Below are positions 12,367 through 25,017 of a stretch of DNA of 64,000 nt, one piece after another. Numbering within the stretch: the stretch's first letter is position 1; each line of letters starts with the position of its first letter. Source of the stretch: Dermacentor variabilis (lineage: Eukaryota > Arthropoda > Arachnida > Ixodida > Ixodidae); assembly GCF_050947875.1 (NCBI RefSeq), contig NC_134572.1, positions 119,400,105 to 119,464,104 of the forward strand. The letters are read 5' to 3'. The position numbers were made by a program, and so were the translations under genes. Below the pieces are notes generated by a model. That model made no database searches, had not been told where the DNA came from, and saw nothing but the letters and a program-made list of their open reading frames with translations.

Positions 12367-13811
12367 TAGAAGTGGGCGAAAATTAAATTTTTCGAATACG
12401 AATCGTATACTAATAGTAAGTATCGAATATCGATTCGACGATGGAATAGTCAAACGCAGTCTTGTATATTTATAGCAGGAACATTTATTTCGGCATATTT
12501 AACTACCAGGGCTTGTAGTAACTAGTGAGAAAAAGACAGGCAACTATCACGGACAATTAGTATCGATTTTAAGCACAAGGTCACTAATAGTCAACAAAAG
12601 AATTGTGCGAATAGCCTCCCAGCTAGCTTAGAGCCTTGTTGCAAACAAACTTCCCAAGAAACAATGGCTACTGTATGACTAGCTTGCGAAAAACCTTAAA
12701 TATATGGGTGCCGAAAAAAATGGGAATTGAAAAAATTAAACAAAAAGAACGATCCTGAAGGAACTGTACATAGAGGTTGTCCCAATTATTATGCACCAAG
12801 ATTTTAAAAAATATGCAAATGCCACGTAGCTGGACAGAACCAGGTTAACGTTGTTTGCCTTTGCTTGGAGACACTCAGATTTTTTTTTACATTCAGCCTA
12901 ATTAGGTAAATAGTCTTACTTAACAAATTTCTCAAATAGTATAATTAGGTGAAAAATAATTGTCAATGAGAAAATTGTACAAGAAAGTGAAAAATTCCCG
13001 ATACAGCGTTCTGTTGCTTAATACGTGCTAGATAAAAGTGTTTTTCCAAGCGTGAAAGGCGCCCACGAGTATTACGAGATTGCCGGGCGACTGGCTACTC
13101 GACGCACTTTGCGCGTATTCGCGGGCTACTTTGACTCTCAGAAAAATACCTTTATGTAGCTCGTATCTAGCAACAGAAAGCTGTATCGGGAGTTTTTCGT
13201 GTTGCTCTACAATTTTCTCATAGACACTTTTCATCTGATTATTATATGTATTTGTTATTAAGAGTAATTATTTAATCTGTCGTAGTGCAAAAAAAAGTAA
13301 TCTGCGTATCTCAAAGTGACGGAAAAAAGCATTACGTAGCATTTGCATATTTCTTTAATGTTGCATGATAGTTGGGACAACCTGTATAGTGCGCGTTGGA
13401 ACGGTCCTGAAGGACATATATAAAGGTGTCCGTTGCAAGGATACTAGTCTAGGTTGCAGCGTGAAAGATAAAACTGCTACATGACTAGACTGCCAACACA
13501 CAAAATGACAAATTGCAAGCGAAATTCCCAGGTTGTCATGTCAGCTTCCGCCGCGAAACCGAAAACATAGCTATCGTTCCACATTTTGTTACTGCATTGC
13601 TTCGCGAACTTTTGTCATTGTCTCACTTTCAATGACTTGTTATACTTTATTTAGCAGACGAAGAGCAGTAACCCTACTTTAACAGTCGGTTGTAGAAAAA
13701 TATTTCGTTAGTTTTGATATTCGAAAACACCTAAAAGCTCACTTTCGGATACAAGTAGACTTGGGTAATATTCGGTAAACATTCGGAACTTCGAATATTC
13801 GCCCACCCCTA
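12367..13811. mobile_element. hAT-like element with gtgggcgaa ends, interrupted
   Basis: The left end is tagaagtgggcgaaaatt...ttcgaatacgaa. The right end, reverse-complemented, is taggggtgggcgaatattcgaagttccgaa. The interior is AT-rich with TTCGAA motifs near both ends and no ORF. A second element (12767-13388) is inserted in it. No matching flanking duplication was recognised, so the class is tentative. Confidence 0.5.
12767..13388. mobile_element. MITE with long TIRs and TA flanks, nested
   Basis: The left arm (TA)catagaggttgtcccaattattatgcac...atatgcaaatgccacgta matches the reverse complement of the right arm (TA)cagg ttgtcccaactatcatgcaac...atatgcaaatgctacgta. The arms are about 65 bp and are flanked by TA, as in Tc1/mariner-type MITEs. 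The interior has no convincing transposase. Confidence 0.65.
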
Positions 13812-13814
13812 TAC

Positions 13815-16349
13815 TACTTTTCTTTCTTTGAAAGAGCGATATCACTGCCTTTCGCAGCTACTAACTTATATGAGGTCACTTAAATGTAGTAGACGGCTAG
13901 CTAAGAAGAGCCCAGCGAGTAATAGAAAAGAAAAAGAAATGATAGGCGTAACGTTAAGAGAAGTTATATTCAAGAGTTGAATGTAATTAACGAATTACAT
14001 GTAACGCGGGTGGGTGATAAGAAAAAGTCAAATTGCCCAGATTAAGTAGCGCAATGCATGTATTAGACAAACGTGAGACAATTAGGCAAGCTTGTTAGTA
14101 TTATGTGTGAACCAGATGACACAATTTTCACTGCCCAGTCTGGCTTTCGCAAAGGTTTTCTTTTTTTAATGTATGGCGGTATAAGTGACGTCTATGCAGA
14201 ATATCGTCCATATGAAGCGAGCAGGACACCCTGAAGGTCGATCATTGCTACGAAACGTCTGTGCGGAGCTACTCCATAGGAAATTGTAGTTGACTGTTGT
14301 ATTTGCCCGCGTGCGCTTGTTGGTCGCCGTGGACTACTTTCCAAGATGCGCTGCCCTGTTCTATCGCCATCAGCCATGTTATGCTGAATGAAGCCGTTCT
14401 CGTCAAGTCACCGAAGCTACTCAGGGCAGAATAAAGCAACGAATCTCTGTTGTTGCTATTCTTTTTCACACTTCGCCCCTGGGCTGTGCAGTGTACCACC
14501 CACGTTATCGAACCGGGTGGCCATGCGGATAATGAAGGAATAGAACCGAGCAAAAGAAATTTTTACATTATGCCGGCTTAGCATTAGGATCGGTCACCGC
14601 TTGGCTGAAAGTAAAATGGCAAGTTATTTAAACAAATTATGGGATTTTCCAGAACTGCACAGTGAATTACCAAGAACAGCGTTGTTGAGAGCTTCGGATG
14701 AATTTTGATCAATTGGGGTTCAATAACGTGCACCCAAAGGCACACGAGCACACGAACAAACCTCTGCCTTGACTTGGCCACGGTGGCGTTCTGTTGCTGA
14801 GCGCGAAGTCACGGTTGCAATGCAAGGTCGTGGCGCCGCATTTCGATGCAACGAATGAATGAATGAATGAATGAATGAATGAATGAATGAATGAATGAAA
14901 TAACGAATTTCCCAAGTTCGAACTCGGCTACAAAAGCGATGCAGTTTAATTGCTATACTAATGCCCAGTGCTTGACGCTCGCAAGCGCAGAGGATTATGC
15001 GCCATTTATTTGACATTTGGCAAATCTTCACAGAGCAGTTACGCATATAGGAAATGTAAATAGAGATCTAAATGCAGATCTAGCAAAACGTCGCGTAGGC
15101 ACCGTTGAGTGAAAGCAACTAAAAGGTTGAACAACAAAACATCGTATAAATATGCGCACGAACTTAAATGCACTTCTCTTCTCGTCACACAATAGCGTCA
15201 GTGCGTCACTGCGGCGTCCCGAGCCTGCCAGCTCTGTGCACGCAATCCTAAACACAGCAGCAACCAATGAAGGCGTAATGAAGTAAGAAACTAGCGTGAC
15301 AACGAGTAGCGTGATTCGCGGGTTAGTTGAGACCATGACTGGTGCACACGGAATCGCACGACACATGAAGTCCATTGCTGACACCACGCTGTCCTCTCCT
15401 GTCGAAGTCGCTGTCGAAGAGTTTGTCGAAGTAACATGTAATTGGCGGGCAGACTGGAATGCTGTCGCAAGTGGTTGCATTAAGGAAATGGAGAGCATAT
15501 GCACAGATTCTGTGATGCGTATCACTGATAAAGCTTGAATGAACATTAATATTTCCTCCAGGCCACTGGAATATATGATAGCACATTTTTATGCACTTGG
15601 AATAATGGTAAGCGTGGCTACCAAGGAAAGACGTCGGATACGATATATCTTTAAGCACGATTAGCTTTCGACATCGTTGTTCTTCGGTAGCCAGCAGGAA
15701 AATAATTGTGTCGGCGTAGGCTTGGCTGTGAGTTGTCACGTCGCTTGATCGACGCTGCAGCTTAACACACCACGTGGCAGTGGTACAGTATAAGTTCGAC
15801 AGGGCAGTCAGTCATCTTCCGACATGAACCACAGAGGTTGTGGCAGGCGACACTCATTCGCTCTGTAATAATCTTGCATTGTCACCGGCTGGTAACTGCT
15901 GAGCGATTCGCCAGCAACTATTAAATTGCTACAGTAGGCGCTTTCACAGAACTTTTCGGAGAGAAGCTGCAGCGGGATTGCTGTGCGGCCAGCCAAGAAA
16001 CTAAAGTGGTTCATACGTGTATTCGGGCGCGAACAAAACGGTGCTATGTTGCATCTGGAAAACTACGCAAACACGCCAACTTCTCGAACTAACGATTTCT
16101 TGCCATTTTTCCAGCACAATAAGCTTTGACTAACAAAGGACAGAACCCATTTAACGGCCACCGTGACCATCGGGCTACGTTTGCGTGATAACATTCTAAA
16201 GAAAGAAAAGAGGGGAAGTAAAGTTTTCACACAATCATCGTGCGAGGTCACTGTCCCAAATTAGTGGCTAATTACTACGACAAATGATACCGGGTGAAAA
16301 GAAAAGTCGACCAAAGGGGCTACTGCGTGACACGCAATACAAGTCGCTG
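13815..16349. other. Downstream flank of the anoctamin gene
   Basis: This region likely includes the 3' UTR of the minus-strand anoctamin gene, whose stop is at 16350-16352. No compelling close polyadenylation signal is seen; a minus-strand AATAAA occurs near 15005. A 172-codon open frame at 15028-15546 (minus) has no motif I recognise. The (GAAT)n microsatellite is inside. Confidence 0.5.
14853..14899. repeat. (GAAT)n microsatellite
   Basis: About eleven perfect GAAT units. Confidence 0.98.
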
Positions 16350-16535
16350 CTATTGGTATATGGACATCAGGCGTTCCCTATTGGCAACTGCAGTGGCGGC
16401 GGCCATGTCGATGTCCTGCAGCTTGGCGATGAGGTCCTGCACGACGATCTGTTCTCGCTTCATTCGCTGGGCCACCGACTTCGGCATGGCGGGAATCATG
16501 CCAGCTACGACACCCGTGATGAAGAACACCACGTG
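16350..16535 (-). CDS. Anoctamin terminal exon 14 (last TM and C-terminus)
   Basis: The exon follows acceptor ttcattctcgcgcag at phase 0 and reads HVVFFITGVVAGMIPAMPK, SVAQRMKREQIVVQDLIAK, LQDIDMAAATAVANRERLM, SIYQ and TAG at 16350-16352. HVVFxxxxxxxxxIPxxPxxVxxxxKRE is the anoctamin last helix plus the amphipathic segment after it. The C-terminus is short but within the family's range. The gene ends here unless an unseen alternative donor is used; this is the 3' end of the gene on the minus strand. A candidate AATAAA (minus) lies near 15005, but it is far away and unproven. Confidence 0.9.
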   Translation of the reverse strand, partial: HVVFFITGVVAGMIPAMPKSVAQRMKREQIVVQDLIAKLQDIDMAAATAVANRERLMSIYQ

Positions 16536-18484
16536 CTGCGCGAGAATGAAGAAAGGGTGGCATGCTTGGGAACCTAGAGAGAACAAACCGGGCAGGATGC
16601 TTTCAGCGTGAACCCATTCACCTGAAATGCGGCGATAGTGTTGACGTGGCCGTAAGACAGAGGCTTCTCACAGTGACCGCTAGTTAGCCCTATGTTTTGT
16701 CAGTGTTTGACAGCTTGCTAGATTGGCCCTTCCATCTAATCTAATCTGCTTTCGTTGATCTGCTTTCCATTCCTTTGGGGCCATTTCTGTAACCCTCACA
16801 GACCGACGGCTATCTGTCAAAGAGACACTGCGCGCAATAACGTGGTAATTATTGCTTCCGCTACTTCTCACTTTAGACGAAGCGTTTCTTTTGCGAAATG
16901 TGAGAGGGTGGGGGAGAGGTGCCTTTGAAAGGATTGCAGTCAGACCAAATTTGGCTGTATATGTTGTGTTTATAAATGTCTGAATTCGCGCTTTTACATC
17001 TAATAACAAGTCTTACTACATGTCTTCGTCATTACTTTGCACTCTAGTTAAGACTTTTGCTTCGACACCCCAAGGGTGTTGCAGGCCGAGGCAACTTGTG
17101 GCGAATTTGTACCTTTCTGAGCGCCTCTATCTATATGCTACAGATTATACCAAGTTTTACGGCACGTCTCTTTTGCTGCTTCGCAAGACAGAACTTACCG
17201 TGTATGTGCACCGTTAGAGTAGCTGTAAATTGCGCAGTCACGCTTAACGGAGAATTTTACAACAGCGTTTGCAAATAAACGGAAGCACATTACGTACGTA
17301 AAGAAATAGTCCTGTCCTCACTGTAGATGCTCAGTGCGTTAGTGAGATTTTTGTGGTTTACGTGCGCTGTGATAACGTACGTTAGCAGGCGAGTTTGACG
17401 TTTGTAAGGTTTACGCATGATAAGAAATAGCGTTGTCGTACATTGCGCCATCCATGACTCCCTCTTCAGCGTGGATTCTCGTAATGGCTACCCTCTCGCT
17501 TCCGTTGATCTGCAGTAACTACTGAAATTAGTTATCGCTTCCTCTAAACTCACCGGAAATTTTAGTTAACGGCGCATAGCGCATCCAGCTTCTTTTTTAA
17601 CATAGTTCGGCGATTCCGGCGTCCGTAGGACCAACGAAACGTTACCGCATAGAAACAACAGGATGGTTGCTAATGGACTGTCTTGGCCTGGATACGTTTG
17701 CACCATGCGCGAGACGGCGCCCTGTCTTTTAACGTCGTCCTTGCGTTTGCGTTCTCGTACTTAAAGGAGTTGATTGGGACGCGCACTGTAAAGTCCCGCG
17801 AAGTTGCTTGCTTTAACGTACGTAAGGCGACAAACGATATTCTAAAACTGTCTAAATCTCGGTCAACATGGTAGAATTTTACACTGCGTTTCTCGCAGCT
17901 ACGATTTCCCGCAAATGCGAACTTCGCATTCGCCGCTTCCATGAGAACCCAGGGCGGCAACTGGGATTTTCGCATTTTCTAGCACCTAGCAGAGGACTGA
18001 ATTATTCATGGCGTCAGTTTGCTACGGTGAGAACAATATAACGCAACTTAGAAGCTGTTTTCGTAAAAGTTGTTTGTGTTTGAGTGCGTTAACGTATCAA
18101 AACAAATATCAAGTAGGAAGGCCACAGTGACGTGTCTGCAATCCGTGTTGTGATTGGTTCCCCATCCTGGCCGCATGCGTGTTTTCGCAGAGAAGTTCAG
18201 CACTCCGAACATCGAAAAATCGCATGCACGAATGGTCCGACGGCCCATTCGCCGCATCTGCGAATTCGCAAGTGCGAAACCGCGGTCGAATTCGCAGCAT
18301 GTAAAACAGGCTTAAGGCGACAAACGGCATTCTAAAACTGTCCAGTAACGAATCTCACTAAACGTAATGCTGCCTCGGAGCTTAGCTATCGCTCTAGCAG
18401 ATTCGCACTCTGGGCGAAACTGTATAATTTAGACGTCCTAGAAGGGCGGCGTGGTCACAGACGAAATTAGTGCGCAAATGTCAC

Positions 18485-18590
18485 CTCGAAGATGATGACG
18501 AAGCATAGTTGGGCGGTGGTGATGATCCAGAAGTTGCCGGACAACCGGTACTCGTTCTCAGAGCCCGGAGGCTCGCGGAATGCCGAGTAC
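18485..18590 (-). CDS. Anoctamin exon 13 (TM9)
   Basis: A 106-bp exon (phase 2 in, 0 out) has acceptor tcatttctttcgcag and donor TTCGAG|gtgaca. Joined to exon 12 it gives C-R-YSAFREPPGSENEYRLSG then NFWIITTAQLCFVIIFE. Anoctamins have CRYxxYRxPP...YxxxxxxWxxLxAxLxFxIxFEH here, the last part being a transmembrane helix. The Glu before the donor and the His starting exon 14 rebuild the FEHVVF motif. Confidence 0.94.
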
Positions 18591-19831
18591 CTGCGAAAGA
18601 AATGATTTCGCGCCTACGCCTAAAGTACCAAGCAGCGACAGCGACAACTTGCGAAACTCCTGACACCCGCCAGTGGAAACCTCCGTCTTTCCTCGCCCTG
18701 ATTCCGCATTTGGCCTCAACGACGTTTAGAACTGCAGACTCCTCAACTCGAGGCTGTGTAGCAGACAACCGTCGAGCATACTATCGATTGGCTATGAGAT
18801 GACTAGTAGGCCAGTTATCGAACTTGGATTGATGATTGATGTAGCCAAGGCTCCTGCCTCTGCGCTTGGTGGTTAGGCTGAACAGGCGTCGCAAGTCACG
18901 AGACCCTCTAAAGGACGCATATGGCGCGCTATAATTAAGCGAGCGCTCCCTACTATTAACAAATTTAACTGATTACCGACACCTCCTATTTTCTTGGAGT
19001 AGAAACGCCTGCCCTACAAGAAAAGTTGGTACTCCTGTCTACCACATTGCGATGTCGAATACTATACATTAAACTATTATTTGCACCGATCTGGTCTGGC
19101 GCACCCCTCTTTGTTCTCGTATTGTGGTGAGGAAGAGAACACTTTTGTTGTCATGCCGCTGTTTTTCATCACGAAGAAAAAAATTATTTAGAAACTAACA
19201 ACGTCACGGTGCTTGATTGAATCTCGCCATTCCCGATATTCTAATCTTGGGGAGCCTCCTCTCTAGGGCATAATCATAGGGATCTTGAAGCAGCTTTTGT
19301 GAAGATTGCAATTGAATCATGACAATTTCCTTGCGAAATTCTGAAATCTTTATCTGACTTCATTGCTTTTCTATTCTTTCACAGTTTCTCATTCCAGATT
19401 CTCTTTAGACTCGATTTATTTTCCTAACTCGCCCGATTCTTGGCCAATCCCCCATAGTGGTTATGAGCCACTCGCGGTCGAAAACCAACCAACCAGCCAA
19501 CCAATCCAAATCGTGGCGTATCTGAATATCTTTTGATGTGTGAGAACATTACATTTGACGCTGTCTAAGAAGGACCATGTGAGTCGAGCTAACGACTGTA
19601 GAGACGAACGGCCAGGCTCGGTGAGTCTCCGTGGCGATCCTACGGCAGCGGAAGTCTTCAACTTTGTTACGGCGAACACAGAGCTGATAACTGCAGAGCT
19701 CACCTCTAGACACAGTGTGCGAATATATATTGGGCTGGATGATTTTGGCAAACTTTTTTGTTACGGCCTACCACTCAAGAAGCTCTTGCAGATCAACTTT
19801 CACCGGAATCGTCAGCGACAACGTTTAAAAC

Positions 19832-20556
19832 CAGCGCGTCGGAACGGAACACCGAAACGAAAAGCGAAACAAAACAATATTTACGACCGGAACAAAAACC
19901 TAACCGAACCGTTATTTATTTTTTTTTTTCGGAGTGAAACCGAAATATTTTTGATTGGTTTTCGATCCAAGGGGAAAGTCGGCAATTCGGAACAAGCGAC
20001 GTCAGGCAACGTCAGAAATAGCGCGTATCTCAGGGGTCTGTATAAGCGCGTATCTCAGACAGGGATAGTGCGAGCGATAGCCGGTTGAGTGCAGCATTAA
20101 TTCAATCTTGCTTCTCGATGCACTAGCAGATCAGCATCGTACCAAAACCCAGTGCTTGCGCGCTGAAGAGCTTATTTCATTTCATTTTCTGTGTTTACAA
20201 CGCTTTGTTACCGAATTTATATCGTTCATTTTTTATTCGTTTAAGTTCACTTTATCGGAACAGCGGTCTGAAATTTCGGCGAGTACACTCAATGACATGC
20301 TGTTTCTGAGATCATGCCCAATGTCTTGACTCATGGCACTGAGCATGATCTCATAATTCATAATTCACTTATTCAGAAAAATAAATACTATGTTTTTATC
20401 GTTGCTTTGCTTTGAAAATTTCTTGCATGCTAAGCAAAACCCTTATGAACTGTTACGAGTCATTTTGTTTTCGTTCCGGAGCAGAACCGGAACGGAACTT
20501 TTTTCAGTGGAGCATAACTAAAACCAGAACGAAGAACATTTCGTGCCGACACCCTG
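19832..20556. mobile_element. Non-autonomous hAT-like element
   Basis: The ends are inverted: left cagcgcgtcggaacggaaca, right reverse complement cagggtgtcggcacgaaatg. The flanking 8-mers are tttaaaac (19824-19831) and tttatgac (20557-20564), 6 of 8 identical, as expected of a mutated hAT 8-bp target duplication. The interior (725 bp total) has no recognisable transposase. It lies in the intron between anoctamin exons 13 and 12. Confidence 0.65.
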
Positions 20557-21439
20557 TTTATGACAGAAGTGTTGCGGCTTCGAGCGTCCAGTTACAGCAG
20601 TAATAGAAGCTCAGGGTCTTTTGAGCCAAGCAGTCACTGCAATTCCTAGGAGAAGAAGTTCTCGTGCTACCAGACATTTTTGATTGAGCAAGAGATTCCG
20701 TCTTGACATGTATGCGTTTTTACGAGTATGCATGCAAACACGATGAATAAAAGGACGATGAAGATAAAGTGCTCAACATGAGAACCTATTTGACAGGAAA
20801 TGCGCGTATAAGGTACGACTTGAGTATCACAGACCACGTAAGCTATCCATGGAGCTCATGGCGGGCAAGTGTTACGACGGCTTTTGCGAGTAGCGCTGTA
20901 GACCGTTGGGACCAGGACAATATTCTTCAAACACCGCTCAGGCAGCATCTTCGATTACATTTATGAGAAGAAAAGACCTATTCAATTTGCCGAATCTGCC
21001 CTACCAGAATCTTCTATAAAAATTGAAAGACGCTTAAGCTTCGCCTTCAAGAGTGCAACGCGACAGCGTTGCACTCCGTTCGCACCGCCTACTCAAACGA
21101 TCTACGCGAGCCAAACGTCGCGATCCGCACGGAAAACCGGGCCGCGACGCGCCATGAAGGCGGATGCGATCATGGTTATCGCGGGACGAGTGGCGCGCCA
21201 CGTGTCGGGGCAGCGCCGTACATTGCGAGGAGAGGGTCTTCTGCGTTTGCCGTAAGACGGCGCTGCGTGTGCGCAGAGCGCAGAAGAAATGTAGGGGAAG
21301 CGTACTTCGCTACTCGTGAAAGTGCGACTTCTGTAATTTACATGGTCATAATTACCGATATACACCGCAGTATAACTTTCTACGGCACGTTTCTAAGGCA
21401 ACACCGCATTCACTAGAGGCGATTTTGTCCCGCTTTGAA

Positions 21440-21640
21440 CGATCGAACTCGTGGATGAGTGGTAGCGTCTCCGTCTCGCACTCCGGAGACCCTGGTTCGA
21501 TTCCCACCAGCCCATCTCGCAAGATGTTTTTTATTTACGAAGTGCCTTCCGGGATTTATCGCTCACGGCCGACACCGACTCCGACGACACCGGCGTTTCT
21601 GCGACACGAGCTCCTTAACGCTGTCCCGTTAATACTTTAG
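21440..21640 (+). mobile_element. tRNA-headed SINE (third type)
   Basis: The head is cgtggatgagtggtagcgtctccgtctcgcactccggagaccctggttcgattcccacc. The body contains ttcttatttacgaagtgcc-like sequence, then acggccgacaccgactccgacgacaccggcgtttctgcgacacgagctccttaacgctgtcccgttaa. The head could fold as a tRNA, but the trailing body argues for a SINE rather than a working tRNA gene. Confidence 0.7.
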
Positions 21641-21704
21641 TTTCTCCACGACATGACAAGGGACGAGCAAATAAGCAAGATCCCTGAAGACGTTCGATGC
21701 ACTG

Positions 21705-21835
21705 AAGGGTGTTTTATGGCGACAACAATTACAGGGACACTTCATGTGCATTTCTGCCGTCGGCGTCGGCGTGACGTCAAGGGCGATGACGTAAAGGGGT
21801 GACGTCAAGGACCATGACGCAGGAAAAGCGAGTAA
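21705..21835 (+). repeat. Fragment related to the 52.9-kb element end
   Basis: The sequence caacaattacagggacacttcatgtgcatttctgccgtcggcgtcggcgtga resembles 52890-52945 (caattatatggacactccaagcgaatttccgtcatcggcgtcgccgtca). It is a short shared end motif only. Confidence 0.45.
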
Positions 21836-22229
21836 GTGAGGATGCAGTGCTACACCTAATGGTCAAAGATGAGGCTGTATATATGACGAATGCTAGCGTA
21901 CTTCACGCTACACTGAATTTGATGGCAGAAGAAAAAGTATAAAAGAAAAGTCAATTCAAGGGACATGTTAGTTAACTATGACACACGATATACATTCGCT
22001 TCGTACTTCGGTCTCGCTGGACATTTCCGAGCATATATATCAGACTATGCGGCGAGAACGAAGTGTTTAACTCTGCTAATTAAGAAATGAGTACCCTTTA
22101 TATGGTGAGGTGAATTTGAACATGTTTACAACGATCTGGTACGAATGATCCAATTCGGTTCTTGTCCTTCCTGACTTCATGTTATCATTTGTAATTTGAG
22201 AGGCTCGCACGCAGTGGCACTAGGCAGTA

Positions 22230-22730
22230 GCCCCCAGTTCGCAGCCTTTAACTACTTCAGTTTTAAGATTAATTAGTACATGCATTGTAAATTACAAATT
22301 CTAGCCGATGAGACTGCAAGGCAAATCCTCTTGAAAATAATTTTGTGGGTGACATCATTTTCGAGACAAGCGCCAGCAAACTTGCGGTAAAAATGAACTG
22401 TCATTCCATTTACTTCTTCTTTAACAAAACGCAGTTTTATGCCTTAAATTACAAAAGTAACTGAACCGCCAATGTATTTCCTTGCAAAGTTCGGGAATTG
22501 TAATCTCGAAACTGGTGTTGCCATGACAATTCGCTTCAACTGCGTACAGCTCGCTAATTCCCCGGCTACAATGAGTAAATTGGAATATGTGCTGTAAGGT
22601 TATTAGTTTAAAACTTAATTAGTGAATGTTTGTTATTTAGTAGGTTAACCATTTAGATCTTTCGTGCAAATATTATCCTGCCTCCCCTCCCCCGCCTCTT
22701 TAAGCAATACAGCTCAAGGAATAGAATTGT
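22230..22730. repeat. AT-rich dispersed repeat, copy 2
   Basis: The centre reads ttctttaacaaaacgcagttttatgccttaaattacaaaagtaactgaaccgccaatgtatttc. The same layout, with an inverted counterpart of ccaatgtatttc (ttccatttac) on the left, appears at 40830-41420. It lies in the intron between exons 13 and 12. Confidence 0.55.
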
Positions 22731-23326
22731 GCTATCTGACTCAGGTGATTTTTTTTTTCAAAATTGCTTAATGTATTCGTAGAAAGGCCCGGTATATGTA
22801 CCGCATGTACTATCAGCGTCAACTGAAACGCCAACAGCGGAGCGCGCGCAAGAGGCGCACCCGAGGGCACAGTGCGCGCCGTCGGCCAGTCACATTTCTT
22901 TGATTCTTGTTTCCTCGCTCTCAAATAAAAAGAGAACCGAAGCAGAAACGTAAATATCGCAGTGTAGGGCGAGCATCATCGCACGGTCCAGTCCGAAACC
23001 GGATGTGCGTGCCTGTCAGTGGTGGTGCCCGGCCGACGGCGGGCATTGTGCCTTCTGTTAGGCCTCGGTCACATGCCCAACTGTTCTCGTTTCGTCTGAC
23101 GTCGATAGTGTACTGGTCAGATCAACTGTTCATGTTGTTCGTAATTGGCACATCCAATATCAATGCACCGCAGTCCGTATATGTAAAGAGCATGTAGACT
23201 GTTCAAATCGATTATTGGTGTTGTCAGCGGTGGGCGTGCTTCGTAACTCCAAATCAATGCTCCACGGCCTATTATAGACAGCACGTGGACTGTCAAAATG
23301 ACTACAACAATGGGAGAGCGTGGCAC

Positions 23327-23511
23327 CTGCACTCCCGCACGATGGACCTGTCGAGCGTGCCGTTCTCCGGCCGGTGGGCTTCGTCGTAGTCGCTGGTGTC
23401 GAACGTGGCCAGCGTGAAGTTGACGTAGCCGCTCAGGCTGAGCCCCTTGCAGTGGCGCACCTGGTACACCAGTCGCGGTATGAACTCGCTCGTGAAGGCG
23501 ATCAGGAAAGC
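23327..23511 (-). CDS. Anoctamin exon 12 (TM8 end and extracellular loop)
   Basis: A 185-bp exon (phase 0 to 2) has acceptor ccgcctacacaacgcag and donor TGCAG|gtgcca. It encodes AFLIAFTSEFIPRLVYQ, VRHCKGLSLSGYVNFTLATF, a divergent loop with DTSDYDEAHRPENGTLDRS, and IVREC. AFxIAFTSxFIPRLVY...GYVNxxLxxF is diagnostic of anoctamins. NFT and NGT are candidate N-glycosylation sites on the outer loop. The exon that should supply the residues between APNIG (exon 10) and AFLIAF was not found, so I number this 12 and leave 11 vacant. Confidence 0.94.
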
Positions 23512-24519
23512 CTGCGTTGTGTAGGCGGGTATAGGGAAGGCGAGCCATCACGCGGCTGACGTCGGGAAGGTGTGCGCACTTGCTATAGATTAAGATATAT
23601 AGATTGAAGGTCACTCGCCTTCGCTCAGAGGGTCCGCGAGCCGCGATCAGCACGACAAAGGACCAGTGGCGCAAAGAACAGAAACCGTTTTAATTTACAA
23701 TATAATGGAGCACTCAAACAATTACTGCAGTCTCGCGGCTATTAGCAGAAAAGAACAAGGCAAAGAAGCAAGCAGCGGAACAGCGAGGCAACCAAATGTA
23801 TACAGGCAAAAGGGAGCAACGAAAGAACGGCCGTTACTAACCATCAACCACCGCAATCTTACGGTCGATAACAGAATGCGTAAGGCGAAGAAAGCAAGCA
23901 AGCACCGAACCGGGCGCGCAGATGCGGCTCCCAAAAGCGAACAACAAAAGCACTCTTTCACGCGCACACAATGCAAAAACGCTTTTACCCCGCTTCGCAC
24001 CACGCTCGAAAAAAAAAAAAAAACCTAGACTGGCCACGCCCCACCTGTCACGCTTCCCCAGGCTCGCGCCCCCAAAAAAGCCCCGAGTGCCGTCTGCGGT
24101 GTCTTCTTATCGGGCAGCCGCCTTCCCGGCAGCCCCCGCGCGAGTTCTTACGATAACGCGATCGGTGCGCATGCTCCATGCGACGAGTGCTGTTGTGGCT
24201 CGCGTTTCGAAGGCTTCCCCCGTGCGCGCTGCAAAGGAGGGCCCAAGGATCCGACAAGATCCAGAGCGTAGTATAGAACTTAATACAGAATCGCTGGCAC
24301 CCATTCCTAAATCGATAGCTTTCCCGTGTCTTTACCCCACTTTGATGGTATACTATGGCGAAACAGCGCAGACGACGGGACAGGTGAAAAACGGACAGGA
24401 CAGCACGCTGTCATAGCCCAGCTCGGAATCCATGTGACGGTCTTTGTTAGTTTCTGTCTATTCATGTTACATTGGAGCAGACGTTGCTACATTCTAAAAT
24501 ATATAAAGATTGTACATTT

Positions 24520-24600
24520 CTCATGGCTGGTTTCGAATCCCGTTCCCCCAGCACAGAAGCGCGATGCTCTAACCATTAGGCAACATACGCATGCCTAAAC
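24520..24600 (-). mobile_element. tRNA-like SINE head cut by duplication edge
   Basis: The minus strand reads gcctaatggttagagcatcgcgcttctgtgctgggggaacgggattcgaaacc, a good A-box to B-box tRNA-like unit. Only its first half (up to ttctgtgctggg) recurs at the left edge of duplication copy B (32846-32890), placing a breakpoint within the head. Confidence 0.65.
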
Positions 24601-25017
24601 AGGTGGAATAAAACACCTTCACGAATTTTTCCTTCTTCATGCCACTACGTTGAGACACTTGACGCGTTAGGTGCGTTGCGTAGCAATCAATATCATAGCA
24701 TAGGCTTCAAAAAGTGAGCGCGCGCATTAAAGCGGGTAAAGAAATATTGCCGTGCTTCAGAACGGTTAAACCTAGTTTGTAGAGCGATAGCACGGTTTGC
24801 TTGCTTTGGGAAAGGACACAGACGCTGCTCGGCGCAGTCAGCAACTACCGCATATACAATTAGACCACAAGACAACGCGCAGGCGCTGCACAACACACAG
24901 CACGAGTGCGTGGGAACTATAGGTAAGTGTCCGTCCTTGGCTTCTCCTTTTGTTTGTTGTTACTGCCCCTATCAACCGTTAAATAGCAGCCGGTATGATA
25001 GCTGAGGTATACCCAAC

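Noticed and set aside
15028..15546. 172-codon minus-strand open frame with hydrophobic stretches
   Set aside because: No family motif, no partner exons and poor codon character; it lies downstream of the anoctamin stop and could at most be 3' UTR.
21450..21510. Possible tRNA gene
   Set aside because: The A-box/B-box region is good, but it continues into a body seen in tick SINEs, so it is listed as a SINE.
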